Of a stretch of DNA of 64,000 nt, positions 25,270 to 37,930 are shown piece after piece. Both the position numbers and the translations under genes were made by a program. The notes under the pieces were generated by a model. That model saw only the letters and a program-made list of their open reading frames with translations, ran no database searches and was not told the origin of the DNA. Each line of letters begins with the position of its first letter. The first letter of the stretch is position 1. The DNA comes from Scylla paramamosain (lineage: Eukaryota > Arthropoda > Malacostraca > Decapoda > Portunidae): the NCBI RefSeq assembly GCF_035594125.1, contig NC_087158.1, positions 7,180,501 to 7,244,500 of the forward strand, in the 5' to 3' direction.

Positions 25270-27320
25270 TTTACGGGCTTGGTACATAACAGTCCGAAAA
25301 AAAAGGTAAGTTTAACTTTTTGATAATGTTCTTATTTCACATAATTTCCTGAATTTTGCTCGAATTTTGGCATATCGGTACTTGTGATGATGAATAAGAA
25401 AGAAAAAAAATATCGTATTTTTTTTTATTTATTTATTGTATTCTCAATAAAGAGTTTTATTTGTGGCTCTTAGCTTTTTGGTAATTAATGAACTTAAAAG
25501 CACTCATAATACACGTTTCTCGTAATCTCCTTTCGTTTCCCAAAAATAGTGTTCTTTGCATGTTTTTAAGCGTTTTTATTGGTAACGTGATCAAAAACAC
25601 TCAAAATACATGTTTTTGGTAATGTTATTCTGTTTCACCATAAAGTGTGTTTTGCATGCGTTTTAGTGTTTTGGTATATAAGTAGATCAAAAACACTTAA
25701 AGGCAAGTTCTTGGTAAAAATTCGTTTTACTCCGATGTAATGTGATTGCCCTCCTTTTTAGTACTTTATTGCCTATCACGCTCAAAAACACTCAAAAGAC
25801 ACTTTTCTGGTAAATCATTTTTTTTTCCCACAAATCTATTTTCCATTAAATTTGGAGTTTTGGTAACTAAGAATGTTAAAAGCACTCAAAATACACGCAT
25901 TTAGTAAGGTTGTTCTGTTTCTCAATTAGGAGTGTTATACATGAGTTTTAGCATTTTGGTATCAAGGAAACCTCTCCATGTACACGAGATTTTGCGTTTT
26001 TTGCCTTGTGGTTCTTTTAAACTATAAAGCACTCATTATACACTTTTCTTGCAATGTCCTCTTGTTTCCCAATATAGAGTGCTTTGCATCAATTTTCGCG
26101 TTTTTTGTTGGTAACAAGCTTAAAAACACTCAAAATATACCTTTTTAGTAACGTTTTTCTATTTCTTGATATTGGTTCCTTTGCATCCGTTTTAGCGTTT
26201 TTCTATGTAAAACACTGAGAAGACATGTTTTCAGTAACTTTGTTTTGGATTCCCATATAGAGTGAGTTCCTTATTATTTATCGTTTTGGTGCCTAACATG
26301 CTAAAAAACATTCAAAACACATATTTCTGATAAGGTCGTTTAATTTCCTCATATTGGAGGCTTTCCATGCACTTTAGGGTTTCGTATGATTATAACAGTC
26401 GGAAAAAAAAAAGAGCTGAAATTAACTTTTTTGTTAATATTCTTTTATCACATATTTGCCCTGAATTTCCCCAGAATTTTGGCATCTCGGTACCTATGAA
26501 GATGAATAACAAAAAAAAAAAAAATCATATTTTTTTATTTTTTTTTATTTTTCTTATTTTCTAAATAAAGAGTGTTATTTGTGGGTTTTAGCTTTTTGGT
26601 ACTTAAGGAACTTAAAAAAAAAAACACTCATAATACACGTATCTCGTAATGTCCTTTTGTTTCCTAAACATAATGTTCTTTGCATATACTTAAGCGTTTT
26701 TATAGATAACATGATGAAAAACTTGTTTTTTGTAATGTTATTCTGTTTTTTCCATAAAGTTTGTTTTGCATGCGTTTTAGCGGTTTGGTATATAAGGGGT
26801 TATAAAACACTTAAAGGCAAATTCTTCGTAAAAGTTGGTTTTATTCCCATGTAATGTGATCGTTCTGCTTTTTAGTGCTTTGTTGTATATCACGCTGAAA
26901 AACACTCAAAAGACACTTTTCTAATGTCATTTTTTTTTTCAAACATGAAGCTACTTTCGCATGTAATTAGGTATTTTCTTAACTAAGAATGTGAAAAACA
27001 CTCAAAATACACAATTTGGTAAGATAGTTCTGTTTATCGATTAAAAGTGTTATTCAAGCATTTAGTCATTTTGATATGTAAGAAATTTCTCTATATACAC
27101 GAGTTTTTGCGTTTATTGCCTTGTGGTTCTTTTAAAACTATAAAACACACATTATACACGTTTCTCGTAATGTCCTTTTGTTTCCTAATATAGAGTGCTT
27201 TACATCCATTTTTGCATTTTTTTGTAACAAGCTCAAAAATACTCAAAATATATCATTTTTGGTAATGTTATTCTATTTCTTCATATAGAATGATTTTTAT
27301 CCACTTTTGCGTTTTTCTAC

Positions 27321-27375
27321 TTAAAACACTGAAAAGACTTAAAACACTTAAAACACTTAAAACACTGAAAAGATT
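27321..27375. repeat. Short tandem repeat (AAAACACTT)n
   Basis: TTAAAACAC is repeated about four times at the A/B monomer join, beside AAAACACTGAAAAG. It is a local slippage expansion. Confidence 0.88.
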
Positions 27376-27452
27376 TCAGTAATTTTTTTTGGGGGGGATT
27401 CACATATTGACTGACTTCCATATTATTTATCGTTTTGGTGCCTAACATGAAA

Positions 27453-27490
27453 ACATATACACGTATATGTTACGTGTATACGAAAACGTA
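27453..27490. repeat. Perfect short palindrome inside monomer A
   Basis: ACATATAC, two bases, then GTATATGT at 27453-27470, followed by TACGTGTATACG. It replaces the normal end of A and start of J. From here the sequence jumps to the H/G region (AACGTATTTGTTAATGTTC). Confidence 0.85.
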
Positions 27491-27675
27491 TTTGTTAATG
27501 TTCTTCTGTTTCTCCATAAAATGTATTTAGCATGTGTTTTAGCGTTTTGGTATGTAAGGAGCTCAAAAACACTTAAAGGCCAGTTCTTGGTAAAATTTGG
27601 TTTTATTCCCATGTAATGTGATTGCCCTGGCTTTTAGTGCTTTATTGTGTAACACGCTCAAAACACTGAAAAGAC

Positions 27676-28125
27676 ATGCAAAGCCTCCTATATGAGAAAA
27701 TTAAAGACCTTACTAGAAATCTGTCTTTTAAGTGTTTTTCAGCATGTTAGGCACCAAAACGATAAATAATAAGGAACTCACTCTATGTGTGAATTCAAAA
27801 GAAAATTACTGAAAACGTGTCTTCTCAGTGTTTTACGTACAAAAACGCTAAAACTGATACAAACCAACCAATATCAAGAAGCAGAAAAACATTACCATAA
27901 ATGTATATTTTGAGTGTTTTTGAGCTTGTTACCTACAAAAAAACGCGAAAATGGATACAAAGCTCTCTATATTGGGAGTCAAAGGGACATTGCGAGAAAA
28001 ATGTATAATGAATGTTTTATAATTCAAAAAACCACAAAGCAAAAAACGCAAAAACTCGTGTGAATGCTGAAACTCATAAATAACACTCTTAATTGAGAAA
28101 TAGAGCAACCTTACTAAATGCATGT
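27676..28125 (+). repeat. Inverted J-A-B-C-D1-D2 block, copy 2
   Basis: Same entry (GAAAAGA/CATGCAAAGCC) and exit (AAATGCATGT/CAAAAACACT) junctions as the copy at 12456. D1 has lost part of GTATATGGAGAAGTTTCC. Confidence 0.9.
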
Positions 28126-28740
28126 CAAAAACACTAAAAGGCAAGTTCTTCGTAAAAGTTGGTTTTATTCCCATGTAATGTGATTGCCCTGCTTTTTAGT
28201 GCTTGATTGCCTAACACGCTCAAAAACACTCAAAGACACTTTTCTGGTAATGTCATTTTTTTTCTCACATAAAGCTATTTTCGCATGAAATTTGGGGTTT
28301 TGGTAACTAAGAATGTAAAAAAAAAAACACTCAAAATACACGCATTTAGTAATGTTGTTCTGTTTCTCGATTATGAGTGTAATTCATGAGTTTCAGTATT
28401 TTGGTATCTTAGAAACTTCTCCATACAGTTGAGTTTTTGCGTTTTTTCCTTGTGATTCTGGTGAAACTATAAAACACTCATTATACACGTTTCTCGTTAT
28501 GTCCTTTTTTTTTTTTTCCTTACATAGAGTGCTTTGTATCCATTTTCGCGTTTCTTTTCATGTAACAAGCTCAAAAAACACACAAAATACACTTTTTTGG
28601 TAATGTTATTCTATTTCTTCATATTGGTTGGTTTGCATCCGTTTTAGCGTTTTTCTACTTAAATCTTTTAAAGGACACGTTTCCAGTAATTTTATTTTAT
28701 TTTTTTTTATTTCCATATAGAGTGACTTTCATATTATTTA

Positions 28741-28785
28741 TCGTTTTGGTGCCTAACATGCTTTTTGGTGCCTTTTACTTCCCAA
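28741..28785 (-). repeat. A-to-C template-jump junction, copy 1
   Basis: GTTTTGGTGCCTAACATGC is followed by TTTTTGGTGCC and then TTTTACTTCCCAATATAG. After A the array returns to C, B and A again, duplicating about 250 bp. The identical join recurs near 53715-53760 and 61295-61345. Confidence 0.88.
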
Positions 28786-31433
28786 TATAGAGTGCTTTCC
28801 ATCCATTTTCGCGTTTTTTGTGGGTAATAATTTCAAAAACACTCAAAATATACCTTTATGATAATGTTATTCTATTTCTTCATTTTGGTTAGTTTGCATC
28901 CGTTTTAGCGTTTTCTACGTAAAACACCGAAAAGACACGTTTTCAGTAATTTTGTTTTGGATTCCCATATAGATTGACTTCCATGGGTTTTATCGTGTTG
29001 GTTCCTAACATGCTGAAAAACACTCATAAGACAGTTTTCTGGCAAAGACGTTTAATTTCCCCATATAGGTGGCTTTGCATGCACTTTAGGGGTTTGGTAT
29101 ATAACAGTCCGAAAAAAAAAGCTAAATTTAACTTTTTTTTTCATAATGTTCTTATTTCCTGAACTTTGCCCGGATTTTGGCCCCTCGTTACCTGTGAAGA
29201 TGAATAAGAATGAAAAAAAATCGTATTTTTTCATTTATTTCTTTTTCTTTTTTTTTTTTCTTAATAAAGCGTATAATATGTGGCTTTTAAGTTTTTCGTA
29301 CTTAATGAACTTAAAAACACTCATAATACACGTTTCTCCTAATGTCCTTTCATTTCCCAAAAATAAAGTTCTTTGTATGTATTTAAGCGTTTTTATTGGT
29401 AACATGATGAAAAACACTCAAAATACATGTTTTTGGTTATGTTATTCTATTTCACTAAAAAGTGTATTTTGCATGCATTTTAGTGTTTTGGTATATAAGG
29501 AGCTCAAATACACTTAAAGGAGAGTTCTTGTTAGAAATTGGTTTTATTCCAATGTAACGTGATTGCCCTACTTTTTAGTGCTTTATTGCCTAACACGCTA
29601 AAAACACTCAAAGGACATTTTTCCGGTAATGTCATTTTCGTCCCACATAAAGCTGGTTTCGCATGCAATTTGGAGTTTTGGTAACTAAGGATGGGAAAAG
29701 CCCCAAAATACACGCATTTAGTAAGATTGTTCTGTTTCTCAATTAAGAGTGTTGTTCCAGAGTTTCAGCATTTTGGAATGTAAGAAACTTCTCTATATAA
29801 ACGAATTTTTGCGTTTTTTGCCTTGTAGTTCTTGTGAAACTATAAAACACTCATTATACACGTTTCTCGTAATGTCCTTTTGCTTCCCAATATAAACTGC
29901 TTTCCATCCATTTTCGCGTTTTTTGTAGGTAACTATTTCAAAAACACTTAAAATATACATCTTTGGTAATGCTATTTTATTTCTTCATATTGGTTGCTTT
30001 ACATCCGTTTTAGCGTTTCTCTACGTAAAACACCGAAAATACACATTATTAGTAATTTTGTTTTTCATTCCCATATAGATTGACTTCCATGTTATTAATC
30101 GTGTTGGTTCCTAACATGCTGAAAAACACTCATAAGACCGTTTTCTGGCAAAGACGTTTAATTTCCCCATATATGTGGCTTTCCATGCACTTTAGGGGTT
30201 TGGTACATAAGAGTCCGAAAAAAAAGCTAAATTTAACTTTTTTGATAATGTTCTTATTTCACATAATTTCCTGAATTTTGCATGAATTTTGGCATTTCGG
30301 TACCTGTGATGATGAATAAGAAAGAACAAAAAATATTTTATTTTTTTTTATTTATTTATTGTTTCTCAATAAAGAGTGTTATTTGTGGCTTTTAGCTTTT
30401 TGGTAATTAATGAACTTAAAAACATTCATAATACACGTTCCTCGTAATCTCCTTTCGTTTCCCAAAAAATAGTGTTCTTTGCATTTGGTTAAAGCGTTTT
30501 TATTGGTAACATGATCAGAAACACTCAAAATACATGTTTTTGGTAATGTTATTTTTTCACCATAAAGACTGTTTTGCATGCGTTTTAGTGTTTTGGTATA
30601 TAAGGAGCTCAAAAACACTTAAAGGCAAGTTCTTGGTAAAACTTCGTTTTCCTCCAATGTTATATGATTGCCCTCCTTTTTCGTGCTTTATTTTCTATCA
30701 CGATCAAAACACTCAAAAGACACTTTTCTGGTAAAGTCTTTTTTTTTCCCCACAAATCTATTTTCGCATGCAATTTGGGGTTTTGCTAACTAAGAATGTG
30801 AAAAGCACTCAAAATACACGAATTTATTAAGGTTGTTCTATTTCTCAATTAGGAGTGTTATACATGAGTTTTAGCATTTTTGCATCTAGGAAACCTCTCC
30901 ATATACACGAGATTTTGCGTTTTTTGCCTTTTGGTTCTTTTGAACTATAAAACACTCATTATACACTTTTCTTGCAATGTCCTTTTGTTTCCCAATATAG
31001 AGTGGTTTGCATCAATTTTCGCGTTTTTAGTAGGTAACAAGCTCACAAACACTCAAAATATACCTTTTTAGTAACGTTTTTCTATTTCTTGATATTGGTA
31101 GGTTTGCATCCGTTTTATCGTTTTTCTACGTAAAACACTGAGAAGACACGTTTCCAGCAACTTTTTTTTGGATTCCCATATAGAGTGAGTTCCTTATTAT
31201 TTATCGTTTTGGTGCCTAACATGCTAAAAAAAAAAAACACTCAAAACACATATTTCTGGTAAGGTCGTTTAATTTCCTCATATAGGAGTCTTTGCATGCA
31301 CTTTAAGGTTTGGTACATAACAGTCCGAAAAAAACAAAGCTGAAATTAACTTTTTTGATAATATTATTTTATCATATGATTGCCCTGAATTTTCCAGGAA
31401 TTTTGGCAACTTGGTGCCTATGAATATAAATAA

Positions 31434-31434
<1 letters not shown>

Positions 31435-31465
<31 letters not shown>
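31435..31465. repeat. Poly(A) tract of 31
   Basis: The longest homopolymer in the window. It lies at the variable I1/I2 position where other units carry 8-20 A. Confidence 0.97.
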
Positions 31466-31467
<2 letters not shown>

Positions 31468-34400
31468 CCTATATTTTTTATTTTTTTTGTTTGTTATTTT
31501 CTAAATAAAGAGTGTTATTTGTGGGTTTTAGCTTTTTAGTACTTAAGGAACTTTAAAAAAACACTTATAATACACATTTCTCGTAATGTCCTTTTCTTTC
31601 CCAAACATAATGTTCTTTGCATGTATTTAAGCGTTTTTATAGATAACATGATCAAAAACACTCAAAATACATGTTTTTGGTAATGTTATTCTGTTTCTCC
31701 ATAAAGTTTGTTTTGTATGCGTTTTAGCGGTTTGGTATATAAAGAGCTCAAAAACACTTAAACGCAAGTTTTTGGTATAAATTGGTGTTATTCCAATGTA
31801 ATATGATTGGCCTGCTTTTTAGTGCTTTATTGCATATCACGCTCAAAAACAATTAAAAGTTACTTTTCTGGTAATGGCATTTTTTCCTCACATAAAGGTG
31901 GTTTTGCATCCAAAGATGGGTTTTGATAACTAAGAATGTTAAAAGCACTCAAAATACACGCATTTAGTAAGGTTGTTCTGTTTCTCAATTAAGAGTGTTA
32001 TTCATGAGTTTCAGCATTTTGGTATCTAGGAACCTTCTCCATATTCACGAGTTTTTGTGTTTTTTGCCTTTTGGTTCTTTTGAACTATAAAAAAAAATTA
32101 TACACTTTTCTTGCAAAGTCCTTTTGTTTTCTAATATAGAGTGCTTTGCATCAATTTTCGCGTTTTTTGTAGGTAACAAGCTCAAAAACACTCAAAATAT
32201 ACCTTTTTGGTAATGTTTTTCTATTTCTTGATATTGGTAGGTTTGCATCCGTTTTAGCGATTTTCTACGTAAAACAAAGAAAAAACACGTTTTCAGCAAT
32301 TTTGTTTTGGATTCTCTTATAGAGTGAGTTCCTTATTATTAATCGTTTTGGTGCCTAACATGCTGAAAAACTCTCAAAAACAGATTTCTGGTAAGGTCGT
32401 TTAATTTCCTCATATAGGAGTCTTTGGATGTACTTTAGGGTTTGGTACATAACAGTCCGAAAAAAAAAGCTAAAATTTACTTTTTTGATCATTTTTGTTT
32501 TATCATATAATAGTTATGAATTTTCCCAGAATTTTGGCATCTCGGTACCTATGAAGATTAATAAAAAAAAAAATCCTGTTGTTTTATTTTTTTACTTTTT
32601 TTTCTAAATAAAGAGTGTTATTTGTGGGTTTTAGCTTTTTGGTACTTAAGGAACTTAAAAACACACATAATACACATTTCTCGTAATGTCCTTTCGTTTC
32701 GTAAACATAAGGTTCTTTGCATATATTTAAGCGTTTTTTATAGATAACATGATCAAAAAACTCTTAAAATATATGTTTTTGGTAATTTTATTCTATTTCT
32801 CCATAAAAGGTGTTTTGCATGCGTTTTAGCGTTTTGGTATGTAATGAATTCAAAAACACTTAAAGGCAAGTTCTTGGTAAAAGTATTTTTTATTCCCATG
32901 TAATGTGATTGTCCTGCTTTTTAGTATTTTATTGCCTAACACGCTCAAAAACACTCAAAAGACACTTTTTTGGTAATATCTTTTTTTTTTTTTCCCACAT
33001 AAAGCTAGTTTTGCATGGAATTTGGGGTTTTGGTAACTAAGAATTTGAAAAAAAAATTCAAAACACAGGCATTTAGTAAGGTTGTTCTATTTCCTAATTA
33101 AAAGTATTATTCATGAGTTTCAGCATTTTGGTATGTAAGAAACTTTTCTAATACACACATTTGGTAAGGTATTTCTGTTCCAAAATTAAAAGTGTTATTC
33201 TTGAGTTTCAGCTTCTCTCTATAAAGAGTTATTTGTGGGTTTTAGCTTTTTGGTACTTAAGGAACTTAAAAACACTCATAATACACGATTTTCGTAATGT
33301 CCTTTCATTTTCCAAACATAGGGTTCTTTGCATGTATTTAGGCGTTTTTTGGTTAACATGATCAATATACATGTTTCTGGTGATGTTATTCTGTTTTTCC
33401 ATAAAGGGTGTTTCGCATGCGTTTTAGCGATTTGGTATGTAAGCTCAAAAACACGTAAAGGCAGGTTCTTGGTAAAAGTTGGTTTTATTCCCATATAATG
33501 TGATTGCCCTCTTTTTTAGTGTTTTAGTGCCTATCACGTTCAAAAACACTCAAAAGACACTTTTCTGGTAATGTCATTTTTTTCCCACATAAAGCTAGTA
33601 TCGCATGCAATTTTTGGTTTTGGTAACTAAGAATGTGAAAAGCACTCAAAATACATGCATTTGGTATGGTTGTTCTGTATTCTTAATTAAGAGTGTTATA
33701 TATGAGTTTCAGCATTTTGGTATCTAAGAAACTTCTCCATATACACCGAGTTTTTGCGATTTTTGCCTTGCGGCTGTTGTGAAACTATAAAACACTCATT
33801 ATACACGTTTCTCGTAATGTCCTTTTGTATCCCAATATAGAGTGCTTTCCATCCATTTTTGCGTTTTTTTAAGGTAAGCTCAAAACACTCAAAATATACC
33901 TTTTTGGTAATGTTATTCTATTTCTCCATATTCGTTGGTTTGCATTCGATTTAGCGTTTTTCTACGAAAAACACTGAAAAGACACTTTTCAGTAATTTTG
34001 TGATGGATTCCCTCATTGAGTGACTTCCATATTATTTATCGTTTTGGTGCCTAACATGCTGGAAAAAAAAAGCACAAAAGACAGGTTTTTGGTAAGGACG
34101 TTTAATTTCTCCATATAGGTGGCTTTGCATGCACTTTAGGGTTTGGTACATAACAGTCCGGAAAAAAAGCTATAATTAACTTTTTTTCATAATGTTCTTT
34201 TTTCACATAATTTCCCTGAATTTTGCCAGAATTTTGGCATCTTGGTACCTATGAAGATTAATAACAAAAAAAATAAATAAATTCCTATCATTTTATTTAT
34301 TTATTTTTTTCTATAAACAGTGTTATTTATGGGTTTTAGCTAAATGGTACTTAAAGAACTTAAAAACACTCGTAATACATGTTTCTCGAAGTGTTCTTTA

Positions 34401-34648
34401 ATTTCAAAAACATAAGGTTCTTTGCATGTATTTAAGCGTTTTTATAGGTAACATTATCAAAAACACAGAAAATACATGTTTTTGGTAATGTTATTCTGTT
34501 TCTCCATAAAGGGTGTTTTGCATTCGTTTTAGCGTTTTGGTATATAAGGAGCTCAAAAACACTTAAAGGCAAGTTCTTAGTAAAAGTTAGTTTTATTCCC
34601 ATGTAATGTGATTGCCCTGCTTTTTAGTGCTTTATTGGCTATCATGCT

Positions 34649-34672
34649 AAAAAAAAAAAAAAAAAAAAAAAA
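34649..34672. repeat. Poly(A) tract of 24 in monomer F
   Basis: An expansion of the AAAAACACT head of monomer E/F. It lies outside the I1/I2 site where such tracts usually occur. Confidence 0.95.
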
Positions 34673-37600
34673 CACTTAAAAGACACTTTTCTGGTAATGT
34701 CATTTTTTTTCCCACATAAAGCTACTTACACATAAAATTTGGGGTTTTAGTGACTAAGAATGTGAAAAACACTCAAAATACACGCATTTGGTATGTTTGT
34801 TCTGTTCGTCAATTTAGAGTGTTATTCATGAGTTTCAGCATTTTGGTATCTAAGAAACTTCTCCATATATATATGAGTTTTTGCGTTTTTTGCCTTGTGA
34901 TTCTTGAGAATCTATAAAACACTCATTATACACGTTTCTCGTAATGTCCTTTTGTTAACCAATAGAGAGAGATTTGCATCCATTTTTGTGTTTTTTGTAA
35001 GTAAAAAGCTAAAAAAACACTCAAATTATACCTTTTTGGTAATCGTATTCTATTTCTTCATATTGGTTGGTTTGCATCCGTTTTAGCGTTTTTGTACGTA
35101 AAACACGAAAAAGACACGTTTAAAGTAATTTTGTTTTGGATTCCCACATAGAATGACTTCAATATTATTTATTGTTTTGGTGACTAACATGCTCAAAACA
35201 CTAGAAACACAGGTTTCTCGTAAAGTCGTTTAATTTCCCCATATAGTTGGCTTTGCAGGCACTTCATGGTTTGGTACATAACAGTCCGAAAAAAAAGCTG
35301 AAATTAACTTTTTTGATCATTTTTTTACACATAATTTCCCTGAATTTTGCCAGAATTTTGGCATCTCAGTACCTATGAAGAAGAATAACAAAAAAAAAAT
35401 CCTATTTTTTAATAATTTCTTTATTTTTTCTCTATAAAGAGGTTTTAGCTTTATGGAACTTAAAAACACGCATAATACACGTTTCTCGTAATGTCCTTTT
35501 CTTTCCCAGACATAGGGTTCGTTGCATGTATTTAAACGTTTTTAGAGGTAACATGATCAAAAACACTCAAAATACATGTTTTTGGTAATATTAATCTGTT
35601 TCTCCATAAAGGGTGTTTTGCATGTGTTTTAGCGTTTTGGTATATAAGGAGTTAAATAACACTTAAAGGCAAGTTCTTGGTAAAAGTTGGTTTTATTCCC
35701 ATGTAATGTGATTGCCCTCCTTTTTAGTGCTTTATTGGCTAACTCTCTCAAAAACCCTCAAAAGACACTTTTCTGGTAATGTCATTTTTTTTCCCACATA
35801 AAGATAGTTTCGCATGCAATTTGGGGTTCTAGTAACTAAGAATGTGAAAAACACTTTATTTACACGCAATTAGTAATGTTATTCTGTTTCTTAATTAAGA
35901 GTGTTATTCAGGAGTTTCATCATTTTGGTACCTAAGAAAATTCTCCATATACACTAGTTTTTGCGTTTTTTGCTTCGTGGTTCTTGTGAACCTATAAAAT
36001 ACTCATTATACACGTTTCTCGTAATGTCTTTTTATTTCCCAATATAGAGTGCTTTGCATTTCTTTTCGCGTTTTTTTTTTTTTTTTGTTGGTTACAAGCT
36101 CAAAAGTACTTAAAATATACCTTTTTGGTAATGTTATTCTATATCTTTATATTGGTCTGTTTGCATCCGTTTTAGCGTTTTTTACGTAAAACACTATAAA
36201 GACACGTTTTCAGTAATTTTGTTTTGGATTCCCATATAGAGTGACTTCCATATTATTTATCGTTTTGGTGCCTAACATGCTTAAAAACGCTCAAAAGACA
36301 GTTTTCTTTTAAAGTCGTTTAATTTCCCCATATAGATGACTTTGCATGCATTTTAGGGTTTGGTACATAACAGTCCGAAAAAAAAGCTAAAATTAACTTT
36401 TTCGATAATGTTCTTTTATTCACATAATTTCCCTGAATTTTAACAGAATTTTGGCATCTCGGTACCTATGAATATGAATAACAAAAAAAAACAAAAAAAT
36501 ATTTTCTTTTATTTCATTTATTTATTTGTATTTTTATTTTTTCTTTCTTCATAAAGAGTGTCATTTGTGGGTTTTAGTTTTTTGGTATTTAAGTAACTTA
36601 AAAACTCTTATAATACACGTTTCTCGTAATGTCCTTTCGTTTCCCAAACATAGGATTCTTTGCATGTATTTAAGCGTTTTTATAGGTAACATGATCAAAA
36701 ACACTCAAAATACATGTTTTTTGTAGTGTTATTGTGTTTCTCCATAAAGGATTTTTTGCATTCGTTTTAGCGTTTTGGTATGTAAGGAACTCAAAAATAT
36801 TTAACGGCAAGTTCTTGGTAAAAGTTTGTTTTATTCACATGTAATGTGATTGCCCTTCTTTTAAGTACTTTATCGCCTAACACGCTCATAAACACTCAAA
36901 AGACATTTTCTGGCAATATAATTTTTTCCTCACATAAACCTAGTTTCGCATGCAATTTTGTGTTTTGGTAACTAAGAATGTGAAAAACACTCAAAATACA
37001 CGCATTTCGTAAGGTTGTTCTGTATCTCAATCAAGAATGTTATTCATGAGTTTCAGCATTTTGGTATCTAAGAAACTTTTGCCTTGTGGTTGTTGTGAAA
37101 CTATAAAACACTCTTTATATAGGTTTCTCGTAATGTCCTTTTGTTTCCCAATATAGAGTGCTTTGCATCCATTTTCGCGTTTTTTGTAGGTAACAGGCTC
37201 AAAAACACTCAAAATATACCTTTTTTGGCAATGTTATTCTATTTCTTCATATTGGTTTGTTTGCATCCGTTTTAGCGTGTTTCTACGTAAAACACTGAAA
37301 AGACAAGTGTTAAGTGATTTTGTTTTGGATTCCCATATAGAGTGACTTCCATATTATTTATTGTTTTGGTGCCTAACATGCTGAAAAACACTCAAAAGAC
37401 AGGGTTTTGGTAAAGTCGTTTAATTTCCTTATAGAGGTGGCTTTGCATGCAATTTAGGTTTTGGTACATAACTGTCCGAAAAAAAAAAACTAAAATTAAC
37501 TTTTTTTTATAATGTTCTTTTTTCCACATAGTTTCCCTGAATTTTGCCAGAATTTTGGCATCTCGGTACCTATGAAGAAGAATAACAAAAAAAAAAAAAA

Positions 37601-37862
37601 AAAAAAAATTTTCTCTATAGTATTATTTGTGGATTTAAGATTTTTGGTGCTTAACGAATTTAATAACATTCATAATACACGTTTCTCGTAATGTCCTTTC
37701 GTTTTCCAAACATAGGGTTCTTTGCATGTATTTAAGCGTTTTTATAGGTAACATGATCAAAAACACTGAAAATACATGTTTTTGGTAATGTTATTCTGTT
37801 TCTTCATAAAGGGTGTTTTGCATGCGTTTTAGTGTTTTGGTATGTTAGGAGCTCAAAAACAC

Positions 37863-37902
37863 TTCTATCTTCTTCTTCTAAAGACTTCTATCAGGTCCAC
37901 TC
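37863..37902 (-). pseudogene. CR1-like ORF2 piece on the far side of the nested transposon
   Basis: On the minus strand, reading from the TTAA at 37903-37906, this gives VDLIEVFRRRR then a stop. It continues the ...LERRRL frame that ends at 39107-39110 on the other side. The continuity shows that the nested element landed inside this coding region. Confidence 0.85.
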
Positions 37903-37906
37903 TTAA
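37903..37906. repeat. TTAA target-site duplication, left copy
   Basis: It belongs to the CR1 reading frame. Together with 39107-39110 it represents one original TTAA. Confidence 0.9.
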
Positions 37907-37930
37907 GGGGAGCGCCCACCTCCACCTGCA
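37907..37930 (+). repeat. Left terminal inverted repeat of the TTAA element
   Basis: GGGGAGCGCCCACC followed by TCCACCTGCA. It pairs with 39083-39106 except at its first base and at two bases near the inner end. Confidence 0.92.

Larger units (their letters stand above)
24104..27675 (-). repeat. Reverse HOR array, block R4 (direct copy of R3)
   Basis: Starts inside monomer B and repeats the content of 16292-19924 in the same orientation, including the A/I2 fusion near 24190-24202 and the GATCGTGTTGG-type A monomer near 25142 (here ATATCGTGTTGGTTCCCAAG). It then goes on into the next inverted block. R3 and R4 therefore flank the island at 19925-24103 as direct repeats. Confidence 0.88.
28126..37862 (-). 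repeat. Reverse HOR array, block R5
   Basis: About nine HOR units. A monomers lie near 28737, 28988, 30093, 31200, 32338, 34036, 35170, 36252 and 37358. The first two are only about 250 bp apart because of the A/C fusion at 28741-28785. A deletion near 33195-33230 joins D2 to I1 (GAGTTTCAGCTTCTCTCTAT). The units from about 34 to 37.8 kb are the most regular reverse units in the window. The array ends at the CR1 fragment, inside the G/F join (GAGCTCAAAAACACTT). Confidence 0.92.
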
